NCBI GenBank assembly: GCA_015063805.1
Contig: SVTK01000009.1
Span: forward strand, 41,428 to 105,427
Source: Oscillospiraceae bacterium
GTDB lineage: Bacteria > Bacillota > Clostridia > Oscillospirales > CAG-272
Length of the DNA: 64,000 bases
Reading direction: 5' to 3'
Shown: positions 7,688 to 16,391 of the stretch, piece by piece
Position numbering within the stretch: the stretch's first letter is position 1
How the letters are laid out: each line of letters begins with the position of its first letter
The notes under the pieces: model-generated
What the model was told of the DNA's origin: nothing
The model's input: only the letters and a program-made list of their open reading frames with translations
The model's database searches: none
Program-made: the position numbers and the translations under genes

Positions 7688-9535
7688 TTATTCGCAAGCG
7701 ATCAGCTTGGCGTTGGCCAGCTGGGGAGTTTCCTTGTAGATGGAGATGGGGCCGAGGACGGTGATGGTATCGCCGACCTGGGGCTGATCATCAGCGGCCA
7801 TGGCGTCGTAGCGAACCGCGCCGGTAGCGTCGTACAGGCCGTAGATGTAGAGGGTGTTGCCTGCCTCGTCCTGAATGTAGAGGTTACCGTAGGTGGTGTT
7901 CTTCACTTCGGAAACCTTACCCTTTACGAGGAAGCTCTCGGTGGAGGCCTCGGTCATGGCAGCCAGGGTGGCAATGGGCGTAGTCTCGGTGGGAACTGCG
8001 GGAGCTGCGGGCTCTTCAGTCTCGCCCTCAGCGCCGGCAACGGCCAGCAGAACGCAGCCGGAGTTGAACTCGATCTTGCCATTGTAGTTGGTGAGCTCAC
8101 CGTAAACGGTGATGGTGTCGCCTTCCTTGATGGTGTCGGCGCCCTCGCCCTTCAGACGGAAGCACTCGATGAGCTTGTCAGCCATCTCACCCACCTTGAT
8201 GGTCACGGTGACATTCTTGTACTGCTCGCTGTAGGGGGTGTTCACAGCGGTGATCACACCGGTCAGAGTAGCCTTGTTCTCCAGGCTCTTGCCCTGCTCG
8301 AGGGCGTATGCAGCGGTAACGATCTGCTCTGCGGTCTGATAAGCGTCCAGGGTGCAGCCTGCGTCAAACTCAACCTTACCCTTGTAGTTCTTGATCACAC
8401 CGGTTACGGTGATGTTGTCGCCAACCTGGATCTTGTCAGCGCCCTCACCCTTCAGACGGAAGCACTCAATGGGCTTGTCGGTCATATCAGCCACGGTGAT
8501 GGTGACGGTAACGTTGCCGTACTGCTCGCTGTAAGCGGAGTTCACAGCGGTGATCACACCGGTGAGGGTGTACTTCTCGCCGGCGGAGAGGACTGCGTCC
8601 TCAGCCAGAGCGTAAGCAGCGTTCACAATGTCAGCGGCGGTCTTGTAAACCTCGGGGCCCTCAGCGGGAGCTGCGGACTCGGCGTCAGCCTTGGGAACCA
8701 GGCCTGCGGGGAACTGGGTCTTACCGGTGTTCTCAGCGTTGATATAGCTGGACTCGGAGATGCAGAAGGTGTTGTAGGAGCTGTAGGTACCCACAACATA
8801 TTCAGTGCCGTCCACGGTGGTGGTCCAGGCATTTACCTCAGCAACATAGGTCCAAACGGTGCCCTCTGCGCTGTAGTTGAGGTACTTGCTGACCTTGCCG
8901 TCCTCGGACTTGGTGGTGGAAGCAGTAACGTAGTTCTTTGCGCCATCGATGAGGGTGTAGAACTTGAAGCCGCCGTCAGCTGCCTCGGCGAAGAAGTCGG
9001 GAGCGGCCTTTGCATCGGCGGTGGACTTGATATACTTGTTGTCCTGGAGCTCATGAGTAGCGTACAGGGTCTGGCCCACATTTGCCTGAGCCATAAAGAA
9101 CTTGTAGGCGGTGTCAGCCTCGGGGTTGGACACGATGGAGGACTTGTCCACCACGGGCATGGAGCGGTTGAAGGTCTTGGTGGTGGTATTGCCCTCAGCA
9201 TCGCTGACGGTAGCGGTGAGCACATAGGGCATCTCAGCTTCGTTCTTGTCGGGAACATTGACGGTGTAGAAACCGGCGGTGGCGCTCTCCTCGATGAGGA
9301 TGGCGGTGTTGTCAACCGTCCAGGTTACGGTGAAGGGAACCGAATCGATCAGGATCTTGCCTGCAACGTCATAATCGCTGGGGGTGCTTACCGCGCCGTC
9401 TTTGTAGAGGTTGTAGAGGTATGCGGCAGCGTCGTCCAGCGTGGGACCTTCGATCACCACAGGCTCGTCACCGCAGGCTGCGAGGCAGCTCATGCACATG
9501 AGCATAGCCAACAGAAGTGCAAAGAGTTTCTTCAT
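7688..9535 (-). CDS. Secreted lipoprotein with repeated OB-fold-like domains
   Basis: The N-terminus is a lipoprotein signal peptide with a lipobox ending at C21 (LAAC). The rest is extracytoplasmic. Residues about 298-400 and 402-490 are two tandem repeats of about 100 residues that share TGVITAVN, YSEQY, NVTVTI and IECFRLKGEGAD. A third, diverged domain at about 517-615 has NLYIQDEAGNTLYIYG and VGDTITVLGP. This is the strand pattern of OB-fold modules found attached to secreted nucleases. The middle region (about 30-290) is not recognised. The gene is last in an operon after a thermonuclease lipoprotein and an ABC importer, so a role in binding nucleic acid or sugar at the surface is plausible but unproven. 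Confidence 0.7.
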   Translation of the reverse strand: MKKLFALLLAMLMCMSCLAACGDEPVVIEGPTLDDAAAYLYNLYKDGAVSTPSDYDVAGKILIDSVPFTVTWTVDNTAILIEESATAGFYTVNVPDKNEAEMPYVLTATVSDAEGNTTTKTFNRSMPVVDKSSIVSNPEADTAYKFFMAQANVGQTLYATHELQDNKYIKSTADAKAAPDFFAEAADGGFKFYTLIDGAKNYVTASTTKSEDGKVSKYLNYSAEGTVWTYVAEVNAWTTTVDGTEYVVGTYSSYNTFCISESSYINAENTGKTQFPAGLVPKADAESAAPAEGPEVYKTAADIVNAAYALAEDAVLSAGEKYTLTGVITAVNSAYSEQYGNVTVTITVADMTDKPIECFRLKGEGADKIQVGDNITVTGVIKNYKGKVEFDAGCTLDAYQTAEQIVTAAYALEQGKSLENKATLTGVITAVNTPYSEQYKNVTVTIKVGEMADKLIECFRLKGEGADTIKEGDTITVYGELTNYNGKIEFNSGCVLLAVAGAEGETEEPAAPAVPTETTPIATLAAMTEASTESFLVKGKVSEVKNTTYGNLYIQDEAGNTLYIYGLYDATGAVRYDAMAADDQPQVGDTITVLGPISIYKETPQLANAKLIACE

Positions 9536-9567
9536 AGCGGGTATCTCCTTAATATTTTATTTTTTGA

Positions 9568-10905
9568 TTACTGAACCGTAATATCCTTGGCCGAGAAGAC
9601 TTTGATCTGGTACTCCCCGTCAAAGCGGTCCACCAGACCGCGGACAGTCAGGGTCTTCCCCATGTAGGCATCGGCGGTGACCATGGTCCCGTCGGCATCG
9701 TAGAGCACGATGGTGCGAACAACCACAGTCGACCCGTCTGCCGCCTGGCAGGTCAGGGTCATGGCTCCCTTGGAGGAGCTTTCTTCGTTGGTGGTGGTAT
9801 AGACATTCACCACCTGCAAATCCTGCATCTCAAGGGAGGTAGAAAGTGCCAGCTCAGCATAGGGGAAGGTCTTGCTCTCCTCCTCCAGGGTGAGGGTCAC
9901 CTCGCCGTGGAAGTCAGCGGGAGAGGTCTTCACATAGGCGGGAGCGAAGCCCTCGCCCAGCTGCTGGATATTGTTTGGATCGGTGGGGCGCATGGGGGAA
10001 TACTCCAGGCCCGACACCTGATAGGAACCGCCGGTTTCATAGTACTGCACCGTGCCCACAATGCGGACCCGGTTGCCCACCGACAGGATCTGCAGACCCG
10101 TGCCGTTGAGGGCGTAGCCGTAATAGACCGTCATGCCGTAGTAAAGGCCGGTCTCGGCATCGTACTCCTCCACATAGGCGGTGTTGCTGTTGTTCTTGGT
10201 CACGACCCCTTCAAAGGCTACCTTGGTGTTGTCATAATCGGCAATATGGCATCGCAGTTCCTTCAGGGTCAGCTCAGCAGCCTCGCCGTAGGGGAAGTTG
10301 GGATCCTTTTCCTTGGAGTAAACATGGAGCAGCTCTGCCTTGGCCTGGTTGATGGCGGCCATACAGGTCTCGCCGTAGCGATTGTTGGCCGAGTTGGAGG
10401 CAATGGCAAGCCCCTCCTGCAGCAATTCAAGGTTAAGATTGCGCCAGGTGTCAGCGCCGGCGGGCTTGTACCAAACCCACACCAGGTAGCGGCCGCCGGT
10501 GGAATCGGCGTTCCAGCGGGTGTCGTCCGACTCGATGAGGATGGAAGCAGCGCCTGCCAGCTTTTCGCGGGTGAAGTTGGATGCGGCCTTGCCCCATTCC
10601 TCCACCTTGCCGGTGGATTCGGGGGTGTTGACGGCGAGATATCTGGCCTTCAGCACACCGCCGGGCATCACCGACTCGGGGACGTTGAAGTGGGTGGTAT
10701 CCCCGTCCACATAAGCATGAACGGTGACCTCCTGCTTCAGGGTCTCGGACTGCATATCCAGGGAAACAGCGGCGGCATAATCAACATGACCGCCGTCCGC
10801 GGGGTTCTCCTCCCCCTGCCCGCAGGCAGCCATGCCGAGAAGCATGACCGCCGCCAGCAGGAGGGCGAGAAATCGCCGGGGGAAATGAGAAGCAGAATGG
10901 ATCAT
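9568..10905 (-). CDS. Thermonuclease (SNase-like) lipoprotein with OB-fold domain
   Basis: A lipoprotein signal with lipobox cysteine C28 (MAAC) anchors this protein outside the membrane. Residues about 55-200 resemble staphylococcal nuclease: YVDGDT, then ARYLAVNTPES, and GGRYLVWVW supply the expected Asp, Arg, Glu and second Arg. The aspartate usually found in the DTPE motif is asparagine here, so metal binding should be checked. A second module (about 210-310) resembles an OB fold. It lies five bases after the solute-binding protein gene and upstream of the OB-fold lipoprotein gene, so it is probably co-transcribed with the importer. Likely role: cutting extracellular DNA or RNA. Confidence 0.82.
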   Translation of the reverse strand: MIHSASHFPRRFLALLLAAVMLLGMAACGQGEENPADGGHVDYAAAVSLDMQSETLKQEVTVHAYVDGDTTHFNVPESVMPGGVLKARYLAVNTPESTGKVEEWGKAASNFTREKLAGAASILIESDDTRWNADSTGGRYLVWVWYKPAGADTWRNLNLELLQEGLAIASNSANNRYGETCMAAINQAKAELLHVYSKEKDPNFPYGEAAELTLKELRCHIADYDNTKVAFEGVVTKNNSNTAYVEEYDAETGLYYGMTVYYGYALNGTGLQILSVGNRVRIVGTVQYYETGGSYQVSGLEYSPMRPTDPNNIQQLGEGFAPAYVKTSPADFHGEVTLTLEEESKTFPYAELALSTSLEMQDLQVVNVYTTTNEESSSKGAMTLTCQAADGSTVVVRTIVLYDADGTMVTADAYMGKTLTVRGLVDRFDGEYQIKVFSAKDITVQ

Positions 10906-10910
10906 TCCGA

Positions 10911-12347
10911 TCAGCCTGCCTGGTACTTACACTCGGCAACAGCCTCGGCAAATGCCTTCTTGATCTCGGTATCCACATCGCTGAAGTCGCCGGAGAGGCA
11001 CTTCTGCATCAGCAGACCAACCTGGTCACGGGCAGTGGAGGAACCGTTGAAGGCAGGGGAGGTGTAGTAAGCCTTCTCCTGCTCAAGGCAGACCTTAGCG
11101 GAAAGTGCAGAGATATAGTCGCCGCCGTCAGCCTTGTCCAGGAACTGGCTGCGATAGATCTCGTTATCGCCAACCGACTTGATGACGGGAACGTAACCGG
11201 AAGCCATGGAGAACTCGGCCTGGAACTCAACGGTGGTGGTGAGGTACTTCACGAACAGCCAGGAAGCGAGCACTTCCTGAGGATCTGCCTTCTTGAAGAT
11301 GCAGAGGGAGGGACCCTGGGAGATTGCCTTGGGGTTGTTGGCATCTGCCTGGGGAATGGTGGTGATGCCCACCTCGAAGGGATAGGCCTCGTCTACCTTA
11401 GTGGGACGCTGGTGGGTTGCACCTGCGGAAGAGCCGATGGACATATAGCTGTTGCCGGCCTCAGCAGAATCCTTCTTGAAGAGCTCAGAGGTGTAACCGC
11501 CGGAGAGCTCCTGAGTGGTTACATAACCCTTCTGATACCACTCTCTGAAGCGAGCCACAAAGGCGCGGTTCTCTTCGTTGTCGAAGAGGAAGTGCTCGTC
11601 GCCGGAAGCGCTGGTGTAATCAGTACCCAGCTGCTCGCACATGGTGATGAACCAGTTGCCCTCGGAGTCATAACCGAGAGGAATGGAGTCAGGGTCGATT
11701 TCCTTGATGGCCTTGATGGTAGCTTCCATCTCGTCCCAAGTGGTGGGAACGCTGAGGTTGTGCTTCTGGAAGAAGGTCTTGTTGTAGTAGAGCACCTCGG
11801 TGGACTTGGAGAGAGGCAGGGTGTACATCTTGCCGTCGCCGAACTGCTGGCCCTCTTCGTAGTAGCCCTGGATGAAGTCAGCGATCTGCTCGTCGGTCAG
11901 GCCCAGGGTCTCGGTGGAGCCGTCGGCGCGGGTAACGGTCACGTCGCTCTCAATGAGGGAATCGAGGGTAGTGACGGCACGTGCCATGTTGTAGAGGGCA
12001 ACATGGTCGGGATAGCAGTAAGCGATGTGAGGCTGGTTGCCCACGGTAATCTGGGTCTTGATCTGGTCGCGGACATCATCATAGCCGCCCACCTGCTCGT
12101 GGACGATGGTGATGTTGGGATAGAGCTTGTTGAACTCCACAATGTAACGGTCAAGCACGTCACGGAGATTGGAGCCCATGGTGTGGTAGAAGTTGATGGT
12201 GATTTCCTTGGAGGTGTCAAACCCTTCCTCAGGGATGACGAAGTCACCTGCAGACGCCTTTGTGCCGCGGCAGGAGACCAGGGAGAAGAGATTCAGACAC
12301 ATGGCTGCAAGGAGAAGTGCGGTGATGAGAATTCTTTTTGCTTTCAT
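10911..12347 (-). CDS. ABC transporter extracellular solute-binding protein (family 1, Ugp/sugar type)
   Basis: This is the surface lipoprotein receptor of the importer encoded upstream. The signal peptide ends in the lipobox LVSC at C26. The mature part has the family 1 solute-binding pattern: ITINFYHTMG, then PNITIVHEQVGGYDD, a YCYPDH segment, LPLSKSTEVLYYNK, and SIGSSAGATH. The start is the ATG at 12347, preceded by AGAAAGGA; the frame is open further upstream without a ribosome binding site. The mature size (about 450 residues) fits UgpB-like or multiple-sugar binding proteins. The ligand could be a sugar, glycerol-phosphate or another polar metabolite; sequence alone does not decide. Confidence 0.88.
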   Translation of the reverse strand: MKAKRILITALLLAAMCLNLFSLVSCRGTKASAGDFVIPEEGFDTSKEITINFYHTMGSNLRDVLDRYIVEFNKLYPNITIVHEQVGGYDDVRDQIKTQITVGNQPHIAYCYPDHVALYNMARAVTTLDSLIESDVTVTRADGSTETLGLTDEQIADFIQGYYEEGQQFGDGKMYTLPLSKSTEVLYYNKTFFQKHNLSVPTTWDEMEATIKAIKEIDPDSIPLGYDSEGNWFITMCEQLGTDYTSASGDEHFLFDNEENRAFVARFREWYQKGYVTTQELSGGYTSELFKKDSAEAGNSYMSIGSSAGATHQRPTKVDEAYPFEVGITTIPQADANNPKAISQGPSLCIFKKADPQEVLASWLFVKYLTTTVEFQAEFSMASGYVPVIKSVGDNEIYRSQFLDKADGGDYISALSAKVCLEQEKAYYTSPAFNGSSTARDQVGLLMQKCLSGDFSDVDTEIKKAFAEAVAECKYQAG

Positions 12348-12402
12348 GATAGGATCCTTTCTTTGAATTTTGTTTATAAGATCAATCGGCATGGCCGAAA
12401 AA

Positions 12403-13296
12403 TCAACCCTTGATTCCGCTGCGGGACACACCCTTCATGATGTACTTCCGCAGGAAAATGAAGACAAGGAAGAGGGGGAAGGAAACAATGGCAACCGCTG
12501 CCATTTGCACGGGGATATTGACGTCGCCGGTGGAATCGGTGAAGGCATTGCGCAGACCGTTGGTAATCAGCTGGTACTGCTTGTCATTGGCCACCAGGCG
12601 GGGCCAGACGTAGGAGTTCCACGCACCCATCATCTTCAGAATGGTGATGGAAATGAGGGTGGGCAGCGCCAGGGGGATCATGACCTTCCACAGATACTTG
12701 AGGTCGCCCGTTCCATCCACCTTTGCGGCGAGGTAAAGCTCGTTGGGGATCTGCAGGAAGTTCTGCCGCAGGAGGTAGATGTAGAAAACGCTCACCAGGA
12801 AGGGGATGATCAGAACCTTGAAGGAGTTGATCCAGCCGAAGGAGTTAACGGTGGCGTAGTTGGTGATGGTAAAGAGCTCGCCGGGGATCATCATGGTGCC
12901 CAGCAGAGCAGCGAAGAGGGCGTTTTTCCCCTTGAACTCCAGCCGGGCAAAGGCAAAGGCCGAGAGCACGGTGATCACCAGGGAAAGCAGGGTGGACACC
13001 AGGCCCACATAGAGGGTGTTCAGGAAGAGCCGCCCCAGGTTGGCCTGGTTGAAGGCATCGATATAGTTGGTGAGCAGGATCTCACGGGGGAAGAGGGTGG
13101 GCACCGACAGGCGGTACTCACTGATGGACTTCACCGAAGAGATGAGCATCCAGTAGAAGGGGAAGATCACGATCACAGCCATCAGAATCAGGAAGGCGTA
13201 GACCAGAACCTTGGAGACAATTTTCCCCACCGTCTGCTGAGAGGAAACGCGGCGCATATCTCTCTCATGCATGGTTACATGGTTGTTTGAAGACAT
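12403..13296 (-). CDS. ABC sugar transporter permease (MalG/UgpE type)
   Basis: A six-helix membrane permease of the MalG class: the first helix (VLVYAFLILMAVIVIFPFYW) is followed by the MLISSVKS region, and the cytoplasmic EAA loop reads ELYLAAKVDGTGDLKYLWKV before a hydrophobic C-terminal half. It pairs with the second permease encoded 13 bases upstream. The length of 297 residues is typical. It translocates the substrate delivered by the solute-binding protein. Confidence 0.92.
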   Translation of the reverse strand: MSSNNHVTMHERDMRRVSSQQTVGKIVSKVLVYAFLILMAVIVIFPFYWMLISSVKSISEYRLSVPTLFPREILLTNYIDAFNQANLGRLFLNTLYVGLVSTLLSLVITVLSAFAFARLEFKGKNALFAALLGTMMIPGELFTITNYATVNSFGWINSFKVLIIPFLVSVFYIYLLRQNFLQIPNELYLAAKVDGTGDLKYLWKVMIPLALPTLISITILKMMGAWNSYVWPRLVANDKQYQLITNGLRNAFTDSTGDVNIPVQMAAVAIVSFPLFLVFIFLRKYIMKGVSRSGIKG

Positions 13297-13309
13297 GGCA
13301 TTTCCTCCT

Positions 13310-14251
13310 TTAATAGTGGGTCTTCTTCTTGCTGACGTAGAGGTTAATCATCGTCACCACGAAGATAATCCCGAACAGGATCAGCGCAGCGGCGCTGGCG
13401 CGGCCCTGCTGGGTGGAAAGGGAGTCGTAAATAAAGCCAACCATGGTATTGAGGCGGCCGGGGGCGCCGGCGGGGCCCATGTCCTCGCCGAAGATACCCA
13501 CGATGCTGGAATACTCCTTGAAGCCGCCGATGAAGCCGGTGATGACGACGTAAGCCAGCATGGGGGAGAGGAGCGGGACGGTGATACGGGTGAACACGCG
13601 GCGGCGGCTGGTGCCGTCCACCCGGGCGGCATCGTAGTACTGGCGGTTGATGCTCTGCAGACCGCCCAGCAGGATCAGGATCTTGAAGGGCAGCGCATTC
13701 CAGACGATGTACACCACCATAACCACCACGTTGGCGGCGTAGGAGGAGCCGGCGTTGATCCAGTTGACCGCGGTTCCGCCGAAGAACTCGATGACATTGT
13801 TGATGATACCCGCGGTGATGATGATCTCATTCTCGCCGCCGAAGGCCGAGCCCACCATATTGAACATGGCGGCAAACACCATACCGATGGCGATGGAGTT
13901 GGTGACATAGGGCAGGAAGAAGATGGTCTGCAGCAATCTCTGCAGGGGCTTGATGGCGTTGAGGCAGACGGCGATCAGCAGGGCAAGGATGGTGGAGATC
14001 GGCACCGTCAGCACGCAGAGGAGCATAGTGTTGCCCAGGCAGCGCAGGAAGTAGTTGTACTCCAGCACCTGTTTGAAGTTGCCGAAGCCGAAGTCGTAGG
14101 TGGCTCCTCCCACCGCCGCCATGCTGTTGTACCCCTCAAGCAGGGACATCCGCACCGTATTGATGATGGGCCACACGGTGAAGATCAGCAGCAGAACAAT
14201 GGCAGGCGACAGGTAGATCCACGCTTTCCATTTGTGCTTACTTTCTACCAT
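13310..14251 (-). CDS. ABC sugar transporter permease (MalF/UgpA type)
   Basis: A 313-residue membrane protein with an N-terminal helix (WIYLSPAIVLLLIFTVWPII) and the SLLEGYN segment typical of UgpA-like permeases. The coupling EAA loop reads YYDAARVDGTSRRRVFTRI. It starts one base after the stop of the ATPase gene, so the two are translationally coupled. With the MalG-type partner it forms the membrane channel of the importer. Confidence 0.92.
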   Translation of the reverse strand: MVESKHKWKAWIYLSPAIVLLLIFTVWPIINTVRMSLLEGYNSMAAVGGATYDFGFGNFKQVLEYNYFLRCLGNTMLLCVLTVPISTILALLIAVCLNAIKPLQRLLQTIFFLPYVTNSIAIGMVFAAMFNMVGSAFGGENEIIITAGIINNVIEFFGGTAVNWINAGSSYAANVVVMVVYIVWNALPFKILILLGGLQSINRQYYDAARVDGTSRRRVFTRITVPLLSPMLAYVVITGFIGGFKEYSSIVGIFGEDMGPAGAPGRLNTMVGFIYDSLSTQQGRASAAALILFGIIFVVTMINLYVSKKKTHY

Positions 14252-14252
14252 A

Positions 14253-15353
14253 TCATTTCACCTCAAATCGGATGCGGCTCTCGTCTGCCTTCGAGAAGAG
14301 GAGCACCTTGCGAGGCTTGAGGGAATAGCGAACCACGGCCCCTGTGGGCAGGCCGCCGTCGGTGTTGATGATGGAGCGAATGGCGGGAACCTGTGCGGCG
14401 GGATGGGTGGAAACCACGCTCACGTCGCGGCCCATGACCTCCACGCTGTTGAGGGCACAGACCAGGGGACCATTCTCGTCGGGCACAAAGCCCTCGGGAC
14501 GGATGCCCACCGTCACAGCCTGATCGGCCACGCCGGGAACATCCAGAACGGCGTCCGCTCCCACAAAGAGGCGGCCGCCTTCTACCCGGCCCTCAAAGAC
14601 ATTGATGGGGGGCGTGCCTAAGAACTTGGCCACAAAGAGGTTGGTGGGATCGTCATAGACCTCCTGGGGCTGACCGATCTGCTGGATCACGCCTTCCTTC
14701 ATGACCACGATCATATCCGAGATACTCATGGCCTCTTCCTGGTCGTGGGTAACGAAAATGGTGGTGATTCCCGTTTCCTTCTGGATGCGGCGGATCTCCT
14801 CGCGGGTCTGCAGACGCAGACGGGCATCCAGGTTGGAGAGAGGCTCGTCCAGGAGGAGAACCTTGGGCATCTTCACCAGGGCACGGGCGATGGCCACGCG
14901 CTGCTGCTGACCGCCGGAAAGCTCACTGGGCTTGCGGTCCATGAGGGTGTCGATCTGCACCAGGCGAGCGGCATTCTCTGCCCGCTCCAGCATCTCTTCC
15001 TTGCTCAGCTTGTCAGCACCCCGCAGATTCTGCAGGGGGAAGAGGATGTTCTGCTTCACCGTCATGTGGGGATAGAGGGCGTAGTTCTGGAACACCAGGC
15101 CGACGCCGCGGTTCTCGGCAGACAGCTCGGTCACGTCATCGTCACCGAAGAAGATCTTGCCGGCCGTGGGTTTCTGCAGACCGCTGATCATGTACAGAGT
15201 GGTACTCTTGCCGCAGCCGGAGGGGCCGAGCAGACCGATCAGCTTGCCGTCAGGGATCTCAAAGGTGAAATCGTTGACCGCGATCACTTCCTCCCGTACC
15301 TTTTTGTTGCGGCCGGGGAAGATCTTGGTCAGATTCTGCAATACAACTTTCAT
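14253..15353 (-). CDS. ABC transporter ATP-binding protein (UgpC/MsmK type)
   Basis: The ATPase of the importer. Walker A GPSGCGKST is at residues 43-51, the Q-loop QNYAL near 89, the signature LSGGQQQRVAIA at 145-156, Walker B VLLLDEP at 165-171, and the H-loop THDQEE at 202-207. The C-terminal 120 residues form a TOBE-type regulatory domain, as in MalK and UgpC. It is the first gene of the operon, an unusual order because such importers often start with the binding protein. In Gram-positives some MsmK-like ATPases serve several permeases, so this one may not be dedicated. Confidence 0.92.
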   Translation of the reverse strand: MKVVLQNLTKIFPGRNKKVREEVIAVNDFTFEIPDGKLIGLLGPSGCGKSTTLYMISGLQKPTAGKIFFGDDDVTELSAENRGVGLVFQNYALYPHMTVKQNILFPLQNLRGADKLSKEEMLERAENAARLVQIDTLMDRKPSELSGGQQQRVAIARALVKMPKVLLLDEPLSNLDARLRLQTREEIRRIQKETGITTIFVTHDQEEAMSISDMIVVMKEGVIQQIGQPQEVYDDPTNLFVAKFLGTPPINVFEGRVEGGRLFVGADAVLDVPGVADQAVTVGIRPEGFVPDENGPLVCALNSVEVMGRDVSVVSTHPAAQVPAIRSIINTDGGLPTGAVVRYSLKPRKVLLFSKADESRIRFEVK

Positions 15354-15465
15354 ACCGTTTCGCCTTTCTTGTGCTTTTATTGATTTATTTGGTTAAAGAA
15401 TTTCCCTTTACATCAGTAACATCCGTGCACAAAGAACTCCGCACGGATGTTTGCAAGTATGGTCA

Positions 15466-16224
15466 TCAGTTTTCCGCAGCACCGTCTGCCGAGGCCTGCT
15501 TCGCCGCCCGCCAGGCCTCTTTCGCCTCGGGGGTATCGAAAATCATCTGGCTGGCGATGTCCACCGTCACGGTTTGCGCCAGCTTGTCATGGATGGGAGT
15601 ACGGGCAGCAGTCAGCACCAGCAGGAGCAGCTGCACCGCCAGCAGAACAAGGATGATCAGGGTGCCGCCGAAGCCCATCACCCCGAAGTAGATCATGATC
15701 ACCGTCAGCACCGGGATCATGGTTTCCACGGTGTATTTACCTAACACCGTGCGAGCAAAGAGCAGAACGGGGGAAAGCTTAATCCCGTCAGCCCGCATTA
15801 CCCCAATGCCGAAGACCTTTTTGCCCAGAGTCTGCCCGTTGCCAAAGAGCAGAGGCACCGCAAACTCCAGCAAAAGGAAGGAGATCAGCACCGAAAAGGT
15901 GACAATCAGCAGGGTGAGGTTGAGCAGCATTCCGTAGAGGTAGTTGACCTCCCCGTCCTCAGACAAGGCGGCCAGAGCGGCATCGTACTGTGCCCGCTCC
16001 TCCGCCTCCATGGCTTCATAATCGGAGGCCGCAAGGTCAAAGGAAACGCCGTACTGTTCTCCATAGCGGTCATAAGCCGCCTGCAGGCTGTCGGCGTGGG
16101 TATCGTAACCGAAGACGGTGGAAAGGAGCAATGCGACACCGATGACCAAGATTCCCAGCAGGATCCCGTCAAACATGGCCGCAGAAACCCGCTTCCAGAA
16201 GTTCGCCTTCTGCAGGTCCTCCAT
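15466..16224 (-). CDS. RDD-family membrane protein
   Basis: The protein has the RDD layout: RVSAAMFDG in the first helix carries the Arg and first Asp, three further hydrophobic segments follow, and the LGKKVFGIGVM loop is typical. Residues about 40-90 form an acidic extracytoplasmic loop. Some RDD proteins have been linked to Na+/H+ transport, but the function of this one is unknown. It is a single-gene unit with its own promoter upstream. The charged C-terminal tail (about 225-252) is probably cytoplasmic. Confidence 0.85.
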   Translation of the reverse strand: MEDLQKANFWKRVSAAMFDGILLGILVIGVALLLSTVFGYDTHADSLQAAYDRYGEQYGVSFDLAASDYEAMEAEERAQYDAALAALSEDGEVNYLYGMLLNLTLLIVTFSVLISFLLLEFAVPLLFGNGQTLGKKVFGIGVMRADGIKLSPVLLFARTVLGKYTVETMIPVLTVIMIYFGVMGFGGTLIILVLLAVQLLLLVLTAARTPIHDKLAQTVTVDIASQMIFDTPEAKEAWRAAKQASADGAAEN

Positions 16225-16266
16225 GTCCGTCCCCCCTTGTGCAGGTATTAGGATTAATCCTCATCT

Positions 16267-16296
16267 ATTATACCATACTCCCCCGGCAAAAAGCAA
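16267..16296 (-). promoter_or_regulatory. Promoter of the RDD gene
   Basis: On the minus strand TTGCTT (16291-16296) and TATAAT (16267-16272) are 18 bases apart. A short palindrome AGGATTAATCCT at 16249-16260 lies just downstream of the expected start site and could be an operator. Confidence 0.65.
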
Positions 16297-16345
16297 TAGG
16301 AATTTGCTTTTTCCCCCGAGAAATCGACGGAAAAAGACAGGAAAA

Positions 16346-16374
16346 AGGGGACTGCCGATGTACGGCAGTCCCCT
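16346..16374 (-). terminator. Terminator of glnN
   Basis: A 12-bp perfect stem (AGGGGACTGCCG paired with CGGCAGTCCCCT) with a five-base loop lies 17 bases after the glnN stop. It is followed on the minus strand by a T-rich stretch. Confidence 0.85.
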
Positions 16375-16391
16375 GGGAAAAACAGATTGCA

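Noticed and set aside
7463..9574. A 703-codon plus-strand frame opposite the OB-fold lipoprotein
   Set aside because: The minus-strand protein has a signal peptide, lipobox and domain repeats; the plus-strand frame starts inside the palindromic repeat and has no motif.
15419..15449. Hairpin ACATCCGTGC...GCACGGATGT between the RDD gene and the ABC operon as a terminator
   Set aside because: The stem is good but there is no T run on either strand, so its role is left open.
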